From: Pseudomonadota bacterium | Lineage (GTDB): Bacteria > Pseudomonadota > Gammaproteobacteria > Xanthomonadales > SZUA-38 | NCBI GenBank assembly: GCA_039033415.1 | Contig: JBCCCR010000001.1 | Coordinates: forward strand, 248,001-312,000 | Reading direction: 5' to 3' | DNA length: 64,000 nt | Part shown: positions 49,544-57,894 of the stretch, piece after piece | Numbering within the stretch: position 1 is the first letter of the stretch | Layout: every line of letters starts with the position of its first letter | The notes under the pieces: generated by a model | Database searches by the model: none | What the model was told of the DNA's origin: nothing | What the model saw: the letters and a program-made list of their open reading frames with translations, nothing else | Position numbers and translations under genes: made by a program

Positions 49544-51073
49544 CTATTTTTCGGTGCTGGCGCGGCAGCCGGTGGGGCAGCACTGTCCCGGCTGTTTCCC
49601 CCGCTTGAGCGCGCCGCTGTTGGCTTTTGCGGCGACGCCGCGATCGAGCAGCCGCTCGACGAGCTGCTGGCGTTCTTCCAGCGGGTAGTTGCGGTAGATC
49701 TCACGCTTCATGGCCTGTGGCGAACCGCCGCCGTGCAGACTGATCACCGAATACCATCCGCCGGTATCGGAAGCCGTCAGGTCCTGGATCATCCGCGCAA
49801 CGTCCATCCGCTGCGTGTAGGGCACATCGGGCCTCCCCCGCAGCAGCGTATCCAGATCTCCGGCCACCGCAGGGTTGTGGTCCTCTTCCGGTCCCGGCAG
49901 GGCGACCACCAGGCCGCCTGAAACGTCGTGGGCGAGCCGCTGCATGTCGTAAATCTGCGTCGCCAGAAGGAGTTTGCCGACGTTGGCGTAAACCGGTTCG
50001 GGCTGCCAGCTGCCTGCCGGATCTTCGATACCGTAGACCGATGACGCCACCCCGCAGGCGAAAAACCCTTCGACAATCTTGATGAGCTCAACCAGATCTT
50101 CCCGGATATGCTGCACCCGGGACGGGTCGAGACCGTTGGCCTCCGCCATCAGCACACCGGCGCCGATCAGCAGGTCGCCGAAGCCGGCGCGGGCGCCGAT
50201 GCAGCTGTGTCGATGGTGGGCAGCGTAGGCCGTGACAAGCTTCTCGGTGTGTTGCCAATGTCCGTCGAGAAAGACTTTGGCATCGGGCACAAACACCTTG
50301 TCGAAAAATGCCACGGCGGTCGACTGGCCGAATTTGGCGCTGAATTTGGCGGCCGCCTCACCGGGCCGTCCCGCGGGTCGGGTCACCAAAGTCAGACCCT
50401 CTGCATCCACAGGCACCGCGCAGCACAGGGCGTAGTCCGCGTCAGCCTCGGCCATCGTGCGGCAGGGCATGACGAGCAGTTCGTGCATATAAGGCCCGCC
50501 CGTAATGATCGCCTTGACGCCGGAAATCACGATCCCGTCCGCGCGGCGTTCTACGACCCGGACATAGCTGTCCGGCGTGCTTTGCGCATGAGGATGGAGC
50601 CGTCGATCGCCTTTGCCGTCCGTCATCGCCACGCCCAGCGTTAGGTCTTCATCCTGCACCTGGTGCAGATATTCAAGAAATCGCTGGTGGTGGCCTTCCT
50701 CGCTGTTGGCCTGCTCATCCATCGCCCAGGTGGCCTGGTAGAGGGCGTTGAGCGCGTCATGGGTCAGATAGCGCTGCGCGCAGCCGCTCTCCCGACAGAC
50801 CAGCCGCACGGCCTCAAGCTTGGCCAGGAGATCCTCACTGTGGCGATTGACGTGAAGCATGCGATTGACGGTTTTGCCGCTGGTGTTCTGTTTGGCCAGC
50901 ATCAGCGCCTGGGCGTCGGTGCAGTGCGCGAGGTCATACGTCACGCCCACGGCGGCAATGCCGGGGGCCAACCGGGGATCGTCAGCGACGCTCGTCACCC
51001 GCTCACCCTGGCAGTAGACCCTGGGCGAATAGCGGCGCAGGCTCTCTCGGTAGTCGGCGGCGGTCATCAGCAT
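49544..51073 (-). CDS. 4-hydroxyphenylacetate 3-hydroxylase / 4-hydroxybutyryl-CoA dehydratase family protein with lost cluster ligands
   Basis: 509 residues. The whole length tracks 4-hydroxybutyryl-CoA dehydratase (AbfD), from MLMTAADYRESLR through DPxMTDxKGDR-type VAMTDGKGDRRL to HGGGSPQAMK. AbfD binds a 4Fe-4S cluster through three Cys and one His. Here Cys98 and His287 are kept, but the second Cys is Tyr102 (GCAQRY) and the last is Ala294 (HHRHSCIGA). Cluster binding, and so the dehydratase reaction, is unlikely; a flavin-dependent hydroxylase or isomerase role is more plausible. The tail carries QCCPTGC. Translationally coupled to MmgE/PrpD (TGATG). Confidence 0.8.
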   Translation of the reverse strand: MLMTAADYRESLRRYSPRVYCQGERVTSVADDPRLAPGIAAVGVTYDLAHCTDAQALMLAKQNTSGKTVNRMLHVNRHSEDLLAKLEAVRLVCRESGCAQRYLTHDALNALYQATWAMDEQANSEEGHHQRFLEYLHQVQDEDLTLGVAMTDGKGDRRLHPHAQSTPDSYVRVVERRADGIVISGVKAIITGGPYMHELLVMPCRTMAEADADYALCCAVPVDAEGLTLVTRPAGRPGEAAAKFSAKFGQSTAVAFFDKVFVPDAKVFLDGHWQHTEKLVTAYAAHHRHSCIGARAGFGDLLIGAGVLMAEANGLDPSRVQHIREDLVELIKIVEGFFACGVASSVYGIEDPAGSWQPEPVYANVGKLLLATQIYDMQRLAHDVSGGLVVALPGPEEDHNPAVAGDLDTLLRGRPDVPYTQRMDVARMIQDLTASDTGGWYSVISLHGGGSPQAMKREIYRNYPLEERQQLVERLLDRGVAAKANSGALKRGKQPGQCCPTGCRASTEK

Positions 51074-52491
51074 CAGCGGATCCTCAGGGCCTGCGCCAGC
51101 GGCTCCAGCGAAGGGAGCTCGTCCAGGCGCAGCACGAGCTCGCGGATCTCTTCCGCCTGGGCGGCGCTGATCGCGCGCGTTGCGTTGGCCATAAACTTCT
51201 CGATGACCTCGTCCGCCGTAATCGGATTTTCGCGGGCGCCGCGATTCACCGGTTGACGGTGCTGCAGCAGACGCCCGTCCTTCAGCCGGATCTCCAGCGC
51301 ACCGCAGTATTGTTTGGGGTAGGTTGAATCCGGGTCATCGCGATAGCCCACACGGTCGGCGAGGGTGAGTATGTGCGGATCCTCATACGCCTCCGCCGAG
51401 AGCTCCTCGAGCGTAAAGCGGCCCTGCAACAGGCACGCGGCAATCAGGTAGTGGATGCTGAACTGAGCCTCGTACGAGCTGGCGGGACGCCGCTTGGCCG
51501 CCTCCGGCTCGCAGACTACGTTGACCTGCTTCGGGTGGATGAGCGCGGTCACCGAGTCGATTTGGTTGGGATCAAGGTTGTGCTCGTCACGCAAGGCCAG
51601 GGCACAATCGGCGAACGCATGGTTGAAGTGACAGGCCGGATAGGGTTTGAAGGCCACGTCCAGCAGTTCCCACGCTTGCCCCAGCTCCGAGAGGATTTGC
51701 TCGGGGTCTACGCCGTGGTGCTCACCCAGGTGCAGGTTAAACAGCGAATGCCTGCCCTCGTACGCCGTGGTTGGGCCGAGAAAGCCGGCACCCGCGAGGC
51801 TTGCCGCGGTCAGGCCACAGACGCCGGCCCAGCCGGGATGCATGCGCTTGGTCCAGTCGCCGGCGCTGAGAAACTCCAGGTTGCCGGCCGCCATGCTGAG
51901 CGCCACGCCCTGGGCGCGGGCGAGCTGCTCAGCGTCGAGCCCGCTGAGGTAACCGGCGGCGATGGTGGCGCCAAAAGTACCCACAAGGCCGGTAGGGTGG
52001 TGGCCTCGCTGCTGAAATCGTCCTTCAGCGAGCTTGCCGATCCGGGCGTCGCACTCCACCGCCAGCACGTAGGCTGCCAGTGCACGCGCGCCGCTTGCCC
52101 GCGCCCTCAAGCCAGCTCCCAGCGCCAGAGGCCAGGCGCTGGCCGTGCAGTGCACCACGCTGCCCGCATGGGTGTCGTCATAATCCAGGCCGTGGACCAG
52201 GATGCCGTTGAGCAGCACCGCGTCGCGCAGCGGCAGCGTCTGTTTATGGCCGATAACCGGGTAATCGCCTTCGCTGTCCGCCAGCGCCTGAATGCCGTTA
52301 GCGGCGGCGCTGGCGAAATCAAAAGTACCGGATGCCAGCGCGATACCGCAGGCGTCCAGGATGCACAGACGAGCATGCTGCACGACGTCGTCCGGCACGC
52401 CGGCAAGGTTGAAGGTCAGGGCAAAGTCGGCGAGACGGTCCGCGACGGTGGCTGCCGTGGACGATTCTGCGGGTTTGAGAACGGCGCTCAT
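51073..52491 (-). CDS. MmgE/PrpD-family protein
   Basis: 472 residues of the 2-methylcitrate dehydratase / cis-aconitate decarboxylase fold: VHGLDYDDTHAGSVVHCTASAWPLALG near the N-terminus, GTFGATIAAGYLSGLDAEQLARA, FKPYPACHFNHAFADCALAL, and VNRGARENPITADEVIEKF at the end. Known members dehydrate, decarboxylate or isomerise small acids. First gene of a two-gene minus-strand operon with the AbfD/HpaB-like gene, and divergent from a CoA-transferase, so it is probably one step of a CoA-linked pathway. No prpB or prpC is near, which argues against the methylcitrate cycle. Confidence 0.88.
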   Translation of the reverse strand: MSAVLKPAESSTAATVADRLADFALTFNLAGVPDDVVQHARLCILDACGIALASGTFDFASAAANGIQALADSEGDYPVIGHKQTLPLRDAVLLNGILVHGLDYDDTHAGSVVHCTASAWPLALGAGLRARASGARALAAYVLAVECDARIGKLAEGRFQQRGHHPTGLVGTFGATIAAGYLSGLDAEQLARAQGVALSMAAGNLEFLSAGDWTKRMHPGWAGVCGLTAASLAGAGFLGPTTAYEGRHSLFNLHLGEHHGVDPEQILSELGQAWELLDVAFKPYPACHFNHAFADCALALRDEHNLDPNQIDSVTALIHPKQVNVVCEPEAAKRRPASSYEAQFSIHYLIAACLLQGRFTLEELSAEAYEDPHILTLADRVGYRDDPDSTYPKQYCGALEIRLKDGRLLQHRQPVNRGARENPITADEVIEKFMANATRAISAAQAEEIRELVLRLDELPSLEPLAQALRIR

Positions 52492-52537
52492 GGCCTGCGC
52501 GCTCCTGGCTAGAGAACTCGTTTGGAGTTTACTTTAA

Positions 52538-52551
52538 AATGTCCGGACATT
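52538..52551. promoter_or_regulatory. 14-bp palindrome between MmgE/PrpD and CaiB/BaiF genes
   Basis: AATGTCCGGACATT is perfect and lies in the 75-bp gap between divergent starts at 52491 and 52567, ending 15 bp before the latter. Its core TGTCCGGACA recurs at 7258-7267. A repressor bound here would block both promoters. Confidence 0.6.
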
Positions 52552-52566
52552 ATACGGAGCCCCGCC

Positions 52567-53760
52567 ATGAAGCCTCTTGAAGGTCTACGGGTACTGGATA
52601 TCGCCACCTATATCGCTTCTCCCTACTGCGCCACGCTGCTGGCCGAGTTTGGCGCCGAGGTGATCAAGATCGAGCTGCCAGGCAGCGGAGAGCCGATGCG
52701 AAACTTCGGCACGCGCACCGCCTGCGGGGAAACGCTCGTGTGGCTGAGCGAAGCCCGCAACAAGAAATGCATCACGCTGAACCTCAAGAAACCCCGCGGC
52801 CAGGAGCTGTTCCGGCAGCTGGCGGCGGAATGTGACGTGGTCTGCGAAAACTTTCAGACCGGCACGCTAGAAGGCTGGGGAATCGGGTATGAAACGTTAA
52901 AGGCCATCAATCCGGGGCTGGTGATGCTGCGGGTCACCGGCTATGGCCAGACCGGACCCTATGCCGGGCGGCCCGGCTTCGGTCGAATCGCCAACGCGTT
53001 CGGCGGCATCAGCTTTCTTGCCGGTGAACCCGATGGGCCGCCGGTGACCCCCGGTTCAGCCACGCTGGCCGACTACATGACCGGGCTCTATGGAGCGCTC
53101 GGCGTGATGATGGCGCTCCGGGCGCGAGATCTGACGGGCGAGGGGCAGGTGGTTGATCTGGGGCTCTACGAATCGGTATTTCGCATCCTCGACGAACTCG
53201 CTCCGGCTTTTGACCAGGAGGGATTCGTCCGCCAGCGGATGGGCGCGGCGACGGTCAACGTTGTCCCCCATAGCCACTACCCGACGCGCGACGATCGCTG
53301 GGTTGCCATCGCTTGCACCAACGACAAGATCTTTGCGCGGCTGGCGGGCGAAATGGGCTGTTCCGAGGTTGCCGGTGACGGGCGGTTTGGCACCATCACG
53401 CGGCGCGAAGCGGCCCGGGACGCGGTGGACAGCCTCGTTACCGACTGGACCCGGTCGCTGACACAAAGCGAAATAATCGATCGCTGCGAGGGAGCGCAGG
53501 TTCCCTGCGGGCCGGTCTGCGCAATCGACGAAATTTTCGACGACCCGCAGTACGCGGCCCGCGAGAACATCAAGCGCGTTGCTGACCCCCGCATCGGCGA
53601 GCTTGCGGTGCCTAACGTGGTGCCGCGGCTTACGGGCACCCCGGGCGCGGTCGACTGGCTGGGACAAAGCCTAGGTCAAAGCAACGCCCTGATCTACGGT
53701 GAGCTGCTGGGTCTGACCGAGGCTGAGCAGCGCGCGCTTTCCGAGGAAGGCGTGATTTGA
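52567..53760 (+). CDS. CaiB/BaiF (type III) CoA-transferase
   Basis: 397 residues from ATG 52567, with CGGAG seven bases upstream. N-terminal MKPLEGLRVLDIATYIASPYCATLLAEFGAEVIKIELPGSGEPMR, SEARNKKCITLNLKKPRGQELF and the family's catalytic-Asp region, PGSATLADYMTGLYGALG, identify a formyl-CoA-transferase-like enzyme. It exchanges CoA between an acyl-CoA donor and a free acid. Divergent from the MmgE/PrpD and AbfD/HpaB-like genes across a palindrome, so it probably activates the substrate of that locus. Confidence 0.9.
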   Translation: MKPLEGLRVLDIATYIASPYCATLLAEFGAEVIKIELPGSGEPMRNFGTRTACGETLVWLSEARNKKCITLNLKKPRGQELFRQLAAECDVVCENFQTGTLEGWGIGYETLKAINPGLVMLRVTGYGQTGPYAGRPGFGRIANAFGGISFLAGEPDGPPVTPGSATLADYMTGLYGALGVMMALRARDLTGEGQVVDLGLYESVFRILDELAPAFDQEGFVRQRMGAATVNVVPHSHYPTRDDRWVAIACTNDKIFARLAGEMGCSEVAGDGRFGTITRREAARDAVDSLVTDWTRSLTQSEIIDRCEGAQVPCGPVCAIDEIFDDPQYAARENIKRVADPRIGELAVPNVVPRLTGTPGAVDWLGQSLGQSNALIYGELLGLTEAEQRALSEEGVI

Positions 53761-53770
53761 GGATGGTGCG

Positions 53771-53790
53771 GCAACCCTTTACTGGGTTGC
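53771..53790 (+). terminator. hairpin after the CoA-transferase gene
   Basis: GCAACCC and GGGTTGC pair over 7 bp with a 6-base loop, 10 bp beyond the stop codon. No T tract follows, so efficient intrinsic termination is uncertain. Confidence 0.4.
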
Positions 53791-53872
53791 GTGCATAGCT
53801 GTTGCGACAAGCTGACGTCTAATACTGACCAGTACACTTGACTCTCACCAGCCCGTTGGCAAAGATATTGCC

Positions 53873-54036
53873 TGACGGTGCCACGCTTGTCGTGGTTAAA
53901 AGGGAACCCGGTGCAAAACCGGGGCTGTACCCGCAACTGTAAGCCGGCAGCTGAAGGCCACGTAGCCACGGGAGACTTATCTCCGGGAAGGCGGCCTCCA
54001 CCAGCGTTTATCGGCGAGCCAGGAAACCTGCCGTCA
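53873..54036 (+). ncRNA. cobalamin (B12) riboswitch
   Basis: The element has the conserved cobalamin core: AAAAGGGAACCCGGTG, then CCGGGGCTGTACCCGCAACT, GTAAGCCGGC, GCCACG, GGGAAGGCGG and the B12 box AGCCAGGAAACCTGCC at 54017-54032. The closing helix pairs TGACGG (53873-53878) with CCGTCA (54031-54036). It lies about 190 bp upstream of the btuB start. Adenosyl- or methylcobalamin binding should lower btuB expression; the sequence between 54036 and 54223 would hold the expression platform, which I could not define. Confidence 0.95.
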
Positions 54037-54222
54037 TGTCGTTCGCCCAGGGTCCGGGATCAGACCATTGGGGGGGAATCCGCCATTTCGGCTTTCTTTG
54101 TAGCGACAACCGATTGACCACGATTGGTCGGGCCGCCCGCCCTGGCTTCTGCCAGCGCGGCCTGTTTGTTGCTGATTTCGCACCCCCGCCGCGGGCGGCC
54201 GGGACTGCGGTGGAGAAATGCC

Positions 54223-56235
54223 GTGAACCATCATTTCAACGATTCGCTTCGTGTTAGCCGGAGTGATCGCCAACCTTTTGTCGCTGATCGTCAGACCGAT
54301 TCCTTGCTGCGGCCACCGTTGCCAGGCGTCCTTCAGTGGATCTTCGGCGCATTGCTGGTGCCGGTAGCAGCCGTTGCCCAGGACGAGCCGACAACCGTCG
54401 ACCTCGGGCAGGTAGTGGTGACTGGCAGTAATCTGCCCACCGAAACCTCTGAGCTCGGGCGGTCAATTACGGTCCTCGACCAGGAAGACATCCTGGCTTT
54501 GGGTGTCGAATACGCCGCTGATGTCTTTCGCTTTGTGCCCGGGGTAGCAGTGAGCAGAACCGGTGGCTACAGCGGTTTGACCCAGCTGCGCCTGCGGGGT
54601 GCGGAGGGTAACCATGTCCTGGTGCTCATCGACGGCATCGAAGTCGCTGAGGCCGGCGGCGGGGAGTTTGATTTTTCTTCGCTCCTCGCTCGCGATATCG
54701 AGCGAATCGAGATCCTGCGAGGGCCGCAAAGCGGGCTCTACGGCTCCAACGCGCTGGCGGGTGTCGTTCATATTCGAACCCGGCGCGCGACGCCTGGCCT
54801 TGAGCTTGGCGGTACCGTAGAGGTGGGTGAGAACTCGAGCCGCCAGGCTTCCGTATCGATCGCCGGTGGCAGTGAGGAGCTGCACGGGCGCTTGAACTGG
54901 ATCTACCGTAGCTCCGAGTTTGACGTCTCCGAAGACAACTCGCTGATCGGGCGCGAGGATGACCAGGACCTGAACCGCACCGTGTCCGGCCAGCTGTCCT
55001 GGCTGGCGAGCAGCGCTCTGCGCTTTGATCTTCTCGGCCGGTTTACCAATCGCCATGCCGATACCGACGGCTTTGACTTCAGCGGTGGCCCGCTGCAGGG
55101 TCTGCCGGTCGATAACGACGGCAGCAGCAAGACCGAAGACCTGACGCTGGGCCTGTCGGCGAATCTGACGCTTGCCGGCGGTCGCTCGGAGAGCCGGCTG
55201 AGCTTCGAGTACACGGACAACGAAACGGTTGGCACCGGCTTCGGCAGCGAAGCCTCGCGAGAGCAGATCCGTGCCCAGACCACCTGGCTGTGGCAGGACC
55301 GCTTCGACCAGCGCACCACGCTGTTTCTCCAGGATGAGCAGGAGGAGTACCGCAACACTCAGCCTTTTGATCCCACGCAAGTCCCGACGCAAACTCGGGA
55401 CCTGACGGGTTTTGGGCTGGAGCATCGAGCGGCGATTGACGATACCTGGTTTCTCGGCGCGACGATTCGCCGGGACGACAACGATCAGTTCGAAGACGTC
55501 ACCACCTTCTCCGCTGACGCCGCGTGGAAGATCGCCAGCACCGGCACGCGCGTCCACGCCAGCATCGGCACCGGGGTTACCAACCCGACGTTCTTCGAGC
55601 AGTTCGGCTTTACCCCGGGGCAGTTCAAGGGCAACCCGAACCTCGAGCCCGAGGAGACCACGGGTTGGGATCTGGGTGTCGAGCAGCAGTTTCTGGACGG
55701 CGACCTGGTCATGGACCTGACGTATTTCGACGCGGATCTGGAGAAAGAGATCGTGTCGTTTTTCGACGTGACCGACTTTCTCTCCACGTCTATCAACCAG
55801 GATCAGGACAGCGAAAGAAGCGGCGTGGAGTTCGGCTTTGACTACTCACCCGAAGCGCCGTGGCGGGTGTCGGGGACTTTCACCCACATCGACGCCAGCG
55901 AACCTGCCGGCACCGAAGTTCGACGACCCGAAAACACCGCAAGCTTGACGGGTAGCTACGTGTTTGCGGATAACCGCGCCAGCGTCACTGCCAACCTGTT
56001 CTACAGCGACAGCCAGCTGGACAACGATTTTCGAAACTTCTTTGTGATCTTCGCCGCGGAACGGACCGAGCTCGACAGCTATTTTCTGCTCAACCTCAAC
56101 GGCAGCTACCGCATCACGCCGCAGATCGAAGCATACCTCCGGATCATCAATGCTCTCGACGAGGACTATCAGGAGGTGCTGGGTTACGAAACGCCCGGTC
56201 GAACGGCTTTTGTCGGACTGCGATTCGATCTTTGA
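54223..56235 (+). CDS. btuB: TonB-dependent vitamin B12 receptor BtuB
   Basis: 670 residues from GTG 54223 behind GTGGAGAAATGCC; frames reaching 54124 would run into leader RNA. A signal peptide (LQWIFGALLVPVAAVAQ) follows an extended 35-residue N-terminus. The plug has the TonB-box-like VVVTGSN, ADVFRFVPGVAVSRTGGYSG, LVLIDGIEV, IERIEILRGPQSGLYGSNALAGVVHI. The barrel runs to the C-terminal FVGLRFDL. Imports cobalamin across the outer membrane; the riboswitch directly upstream makes the B12 substrate secure. Confidence 0.93.
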   Translation: MNHHFNDSLRVSRSDRQPFVADRQTDSLLRPPLPGVLQWIFGALLVPVAAVAQDEPTTVDLGQVVVTGSNLPTETSELGRSITVLDQEDILALGVEYAADVFRFVPGVAVSRTGGYSGLTQLRLRGAEGNHVLVLIDGIEVAEAGGGEFDFSSLLARDIERIEILRGPQSGLYGSNALAGVVHIRTRRATPGLELGGTVEVGENSSRQASVSIAGGSEELHGRLNWIYRSSEFDVSEDNSLIGREDDQDLNRTVSGQLSWLASSALRFDLLGRFTNRHADTDGFDFSGGPLQGLPVDNDGSSKTEDLTLGLSANLTLAGGRSESRLSFEYTDNETVGTGFGSEASREQIRAQTTWLWQDRFDQRTTLFLQDEQEEYRNTQPFDPTQVPTQTRDLTGFGLEHRAAIDDTWFLGATIRRDDNDQFEDVTTFSADAAWKIASTGTRVHASIGTGVTNPTFFEQFGFTPGQFKGNPNLEPEETTGWDLGVEQQFLDGDLVMDLTYFDADLEKEIVSFFDVTDFLSTSINQDQDSERSGVEFGFDYSPEAPWRVSGTFTHIDASEPAGTEVRRPENTASLTGSYVFADNRASVTANLFYSDSQLDNDFRNFFVIFAAERTELDSYFLLNLNGSYRITPQIEAYLRIINALDEDYQEVLGYETPGRTAFVGLRFDL

Positions 56236-56330
56236 CGTCACTGGGGATCACAACAGCAGCCCAAGTTACCTGTTTGCATGTCGCCATCGCTAAGGTGGGT
56301 CACAGGCAAGTCATTTCTTTTCGTTAGTGG

Positions 56331-56361
56331 GGTCAAACGGGACAGGAGGTCCCGTTTGACC
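56331..56361. repeat. REP-like perfect inverted repeat, 13-bp arms
   Basis: GGTCAAACGGGAC, an AGGAG loop, and GTCCCGTTTGACC form a perfect 13-bp stem between the convergent ends of btuB and the gene at 56366-56809. No T tract follows on either strand. The GGTCA...TGACC ends recall REP elements mobilised by RAYT transposases, but no second copy is in the window. It may also serve as a bidirectional terminator. Confidence 0.55.
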
Positions 56362-56365
56362 GCAA

Positions 56366-56809
56366 TCAGTGAAACTTTTCCCCCGCCATCGGGCCGTCTT
56401 CGTCGTCGATGACCAGATCGCGTCGAACTGAGCGCCCCAGCAGTTTGGCGCAGAGCATAAAGTCGTTTTCTGCCGCCTTCTTCACCTGATCTACGAGCTG
56501 GCTGCCGCCGCGCTGCTCCGTGCCGATGCTCGCGCTGTAAGTGGCGTAGGCGTGCAGCTGCCCGATCCGCAGCTCGATAGCGTATTCACAGACCAGCAGC
56601 TTGTCGCTCCGATCATCTTCCTCCCATTCCGCGTAGGCCAGCCGACAGAGACCGTCGGGTGAGTCCACAACCACGCTGTCCAGCTCAAAGGCACTTGGCG
56701 CGGCCGGCCCGTCCATCAGCTCAAAGGTATGGGCGTGACCCAGAAATAGACGGCCGATTTGGTCAGCCGTGAGGTGGATCGTCACGCGGTCGTTGAGGCG
56801 GTCGGTCAT
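56366..56809 (-). CDS. conserved-looking protein of unknown function, coupled to zapE
   Basis: 147 residues, acidic, with no signal peptide or membrane segment. It reads as a single alpha/beta domain (FELMDGPAAPSAFELDSVVVDSPDG, LVCEYAIELRIGQLHAYATYSAS). The ATG overlaps the zapE stop (ATGA), so both are made from one transcript. I do not recognise the family; a link to cell division is only positional. Confidence 0.65.
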   Translation of the reverse strand: MTDRLNDRVTIHLTADQIGRLFLGHAHTFELMDGPAAPSAFELDSVVVDSPDGLCRLAYAEWEEDDRSDKLLVCEYAIELRIGQLHAYATYSASIGTEQRGGSQLVDQVKKAAENDFMLCAKLLGRSVRRDLVIDDEDGPMAGEKFH

Positions 56810-57894
56810 GGTTTGTGCTCCCGGGCCAGATACTCATGGGACTGCATTTCGGTCAGCCGGCTTAACGTCCGACGAAACTCAAACGCCAGCCGTTTTCCCT
56901 GGTAAATCCCGGCCGGTTCGACCGCCGCCGAAACGATGAGATTTACGTTGCGATCATACAGTTCATCAATCAGGTTGATAAAGCGTCGTGCCGGGTCGTT
57001 CATGCCGTCGGCGAGAGCCGGTACGCCGCTCAGGATGACGGTGTTAAACCGTCGGGAAAGCTCGATGTAATCAGCGCTGCTGCGGGGCTCCTCGCAGAGC
57101 TCGGCGAACGTGCACCAAACGATGCCTTCGGTGCAGGCCACGACACCCACCTCACGGCGATTGATCCTGAGGGTGGTCGTGCGGTGGATCTGCCCCGGCG
57201 CCAGGTCTCTCAGCGCCTGCTCGAGGCTCGCGTCAGCCTCGTCGCCCAGCGGCCAATGGTAGATCTTCGCTTGCGTGAGAATCCGCAGCCGATAGTCGGT
57301 TTCTCCATCGACATTCAGCACTTCGGTATGGCGCTTCAGCAGCTCGATTGCCGGCAGAAACTTGGCGCGCTGAAGTCCTTCCCGATAGAGGCCGTCCGGC
57401 TCAATGTTAGACGTTGCAACGAGCACCAGCCCGCGCTCAAACATCGCGTCCAGCAGCCCGCCGAGGATCATTGCGTCTGCGATATCCACGACAAAAAACT
57501 CGTCGAAACACAGCACGCGAGCCTGGCTTATCAGCTCGTCGGCAACCGGGATCAGGGGATCGGCCGTGCCCGCGTGGACGCCGAGGCGCTCATGGACGTC
57601 TTCCATGAAGCGATGAAAGTGAACGCGTCGTCGGCTGGCGATGGTCAGACACTCGTAGAACGTGTCCATGAGGTAAGTCTTGCCGCGGCCAACGCCACCC
57701 CAGAGGTAGAGCCCCTTGGGAGCTTCAAGCGTGCGACCCAGCAGCCGGCTGAGCAGCCCCGGGCGATCTTGCTCGACCTCCAGCGCTTGAAACAGCTGAT
57801 CCAGACGCTTCACGGCCTCCAGCTGGGCCGGGTCTTCGGTGAAGCCTCGGTTTTTGATGTCGTCCTGGTAGCGCCCCCAGGGGGTTTCACTCAT
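56806..57894 (-). CDS. zapE: cell division protein ZapE (AFG1-like ATPase)
   Basis: 362 residues with the AFG1 P-loop GGVGRGKTYLMDTFY, HFHRFMEDVHERL, Walker B VLCFDEFFVVDIADAMIL, sensor-type VATSNIEPDGLYREGLQR, and RFINLIDELYDRNVNLIVSA. ZapE is an ATPase reported to act on FtsZ rings under low-oxygen or heat stress. It overlaps genes on both sides by 4 bp, giving an operon of hydrolase-fold gene, zapE and a gene of unknown function. Confidence 0.95.
   Translation of the reverse strand: MSETPWGRYQDDIKNRGFTEDPAQLEAVKRLDQLFQALEVEQDRPGLLSRLLGRTLEAPKGLYLWGGVGRGKTYLMDTFYECLTIASRRRVHFHRFMEDVHERLGVHAGTADPLIPVADELISQARVLCFDEFFVVDIADAMILGGLLDAMFERGLVLVATSNIEPDGLYREGLQRAKFLPAIELLKRHTEVLNVDGETDYRLRILTQAKIYHWPLGDEADASLEQALRDLAPGQIHRTTTLRINRREVGVVACTEGIVWCTFAELCEEPRSSADYIELSRRFNTVILSGVPALADGMNDPARRFINLIDELYDRNVNLIVSAAVEPAGIYQGKRLAFEFRRTLSRLTEMQSHEYLAREHKP

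Noticed and set aside
49544-51073. Annotation as a functional 4-hydroxybutyryl-CoA dehydratase
   Set aside because: Two of the cluster cysteines are replaced by Tyr and Ala, so the family name does not justify the reaction.
51073-52491. Annotation as 2-methylcitrate dehydratase (prpD)
   Set aside because: No prpB or prpC is nearby and the operon partner is an AbfD/HpaB-like gene, so the methylcitrate cycle is not supported.
54463-55557. 364-codon minus-strand frame opposite btuB
   Set aside because: The btuB plug and barrel are encoded on the plus strand behind a riboswitch; the antisense frame is a composition artefact.
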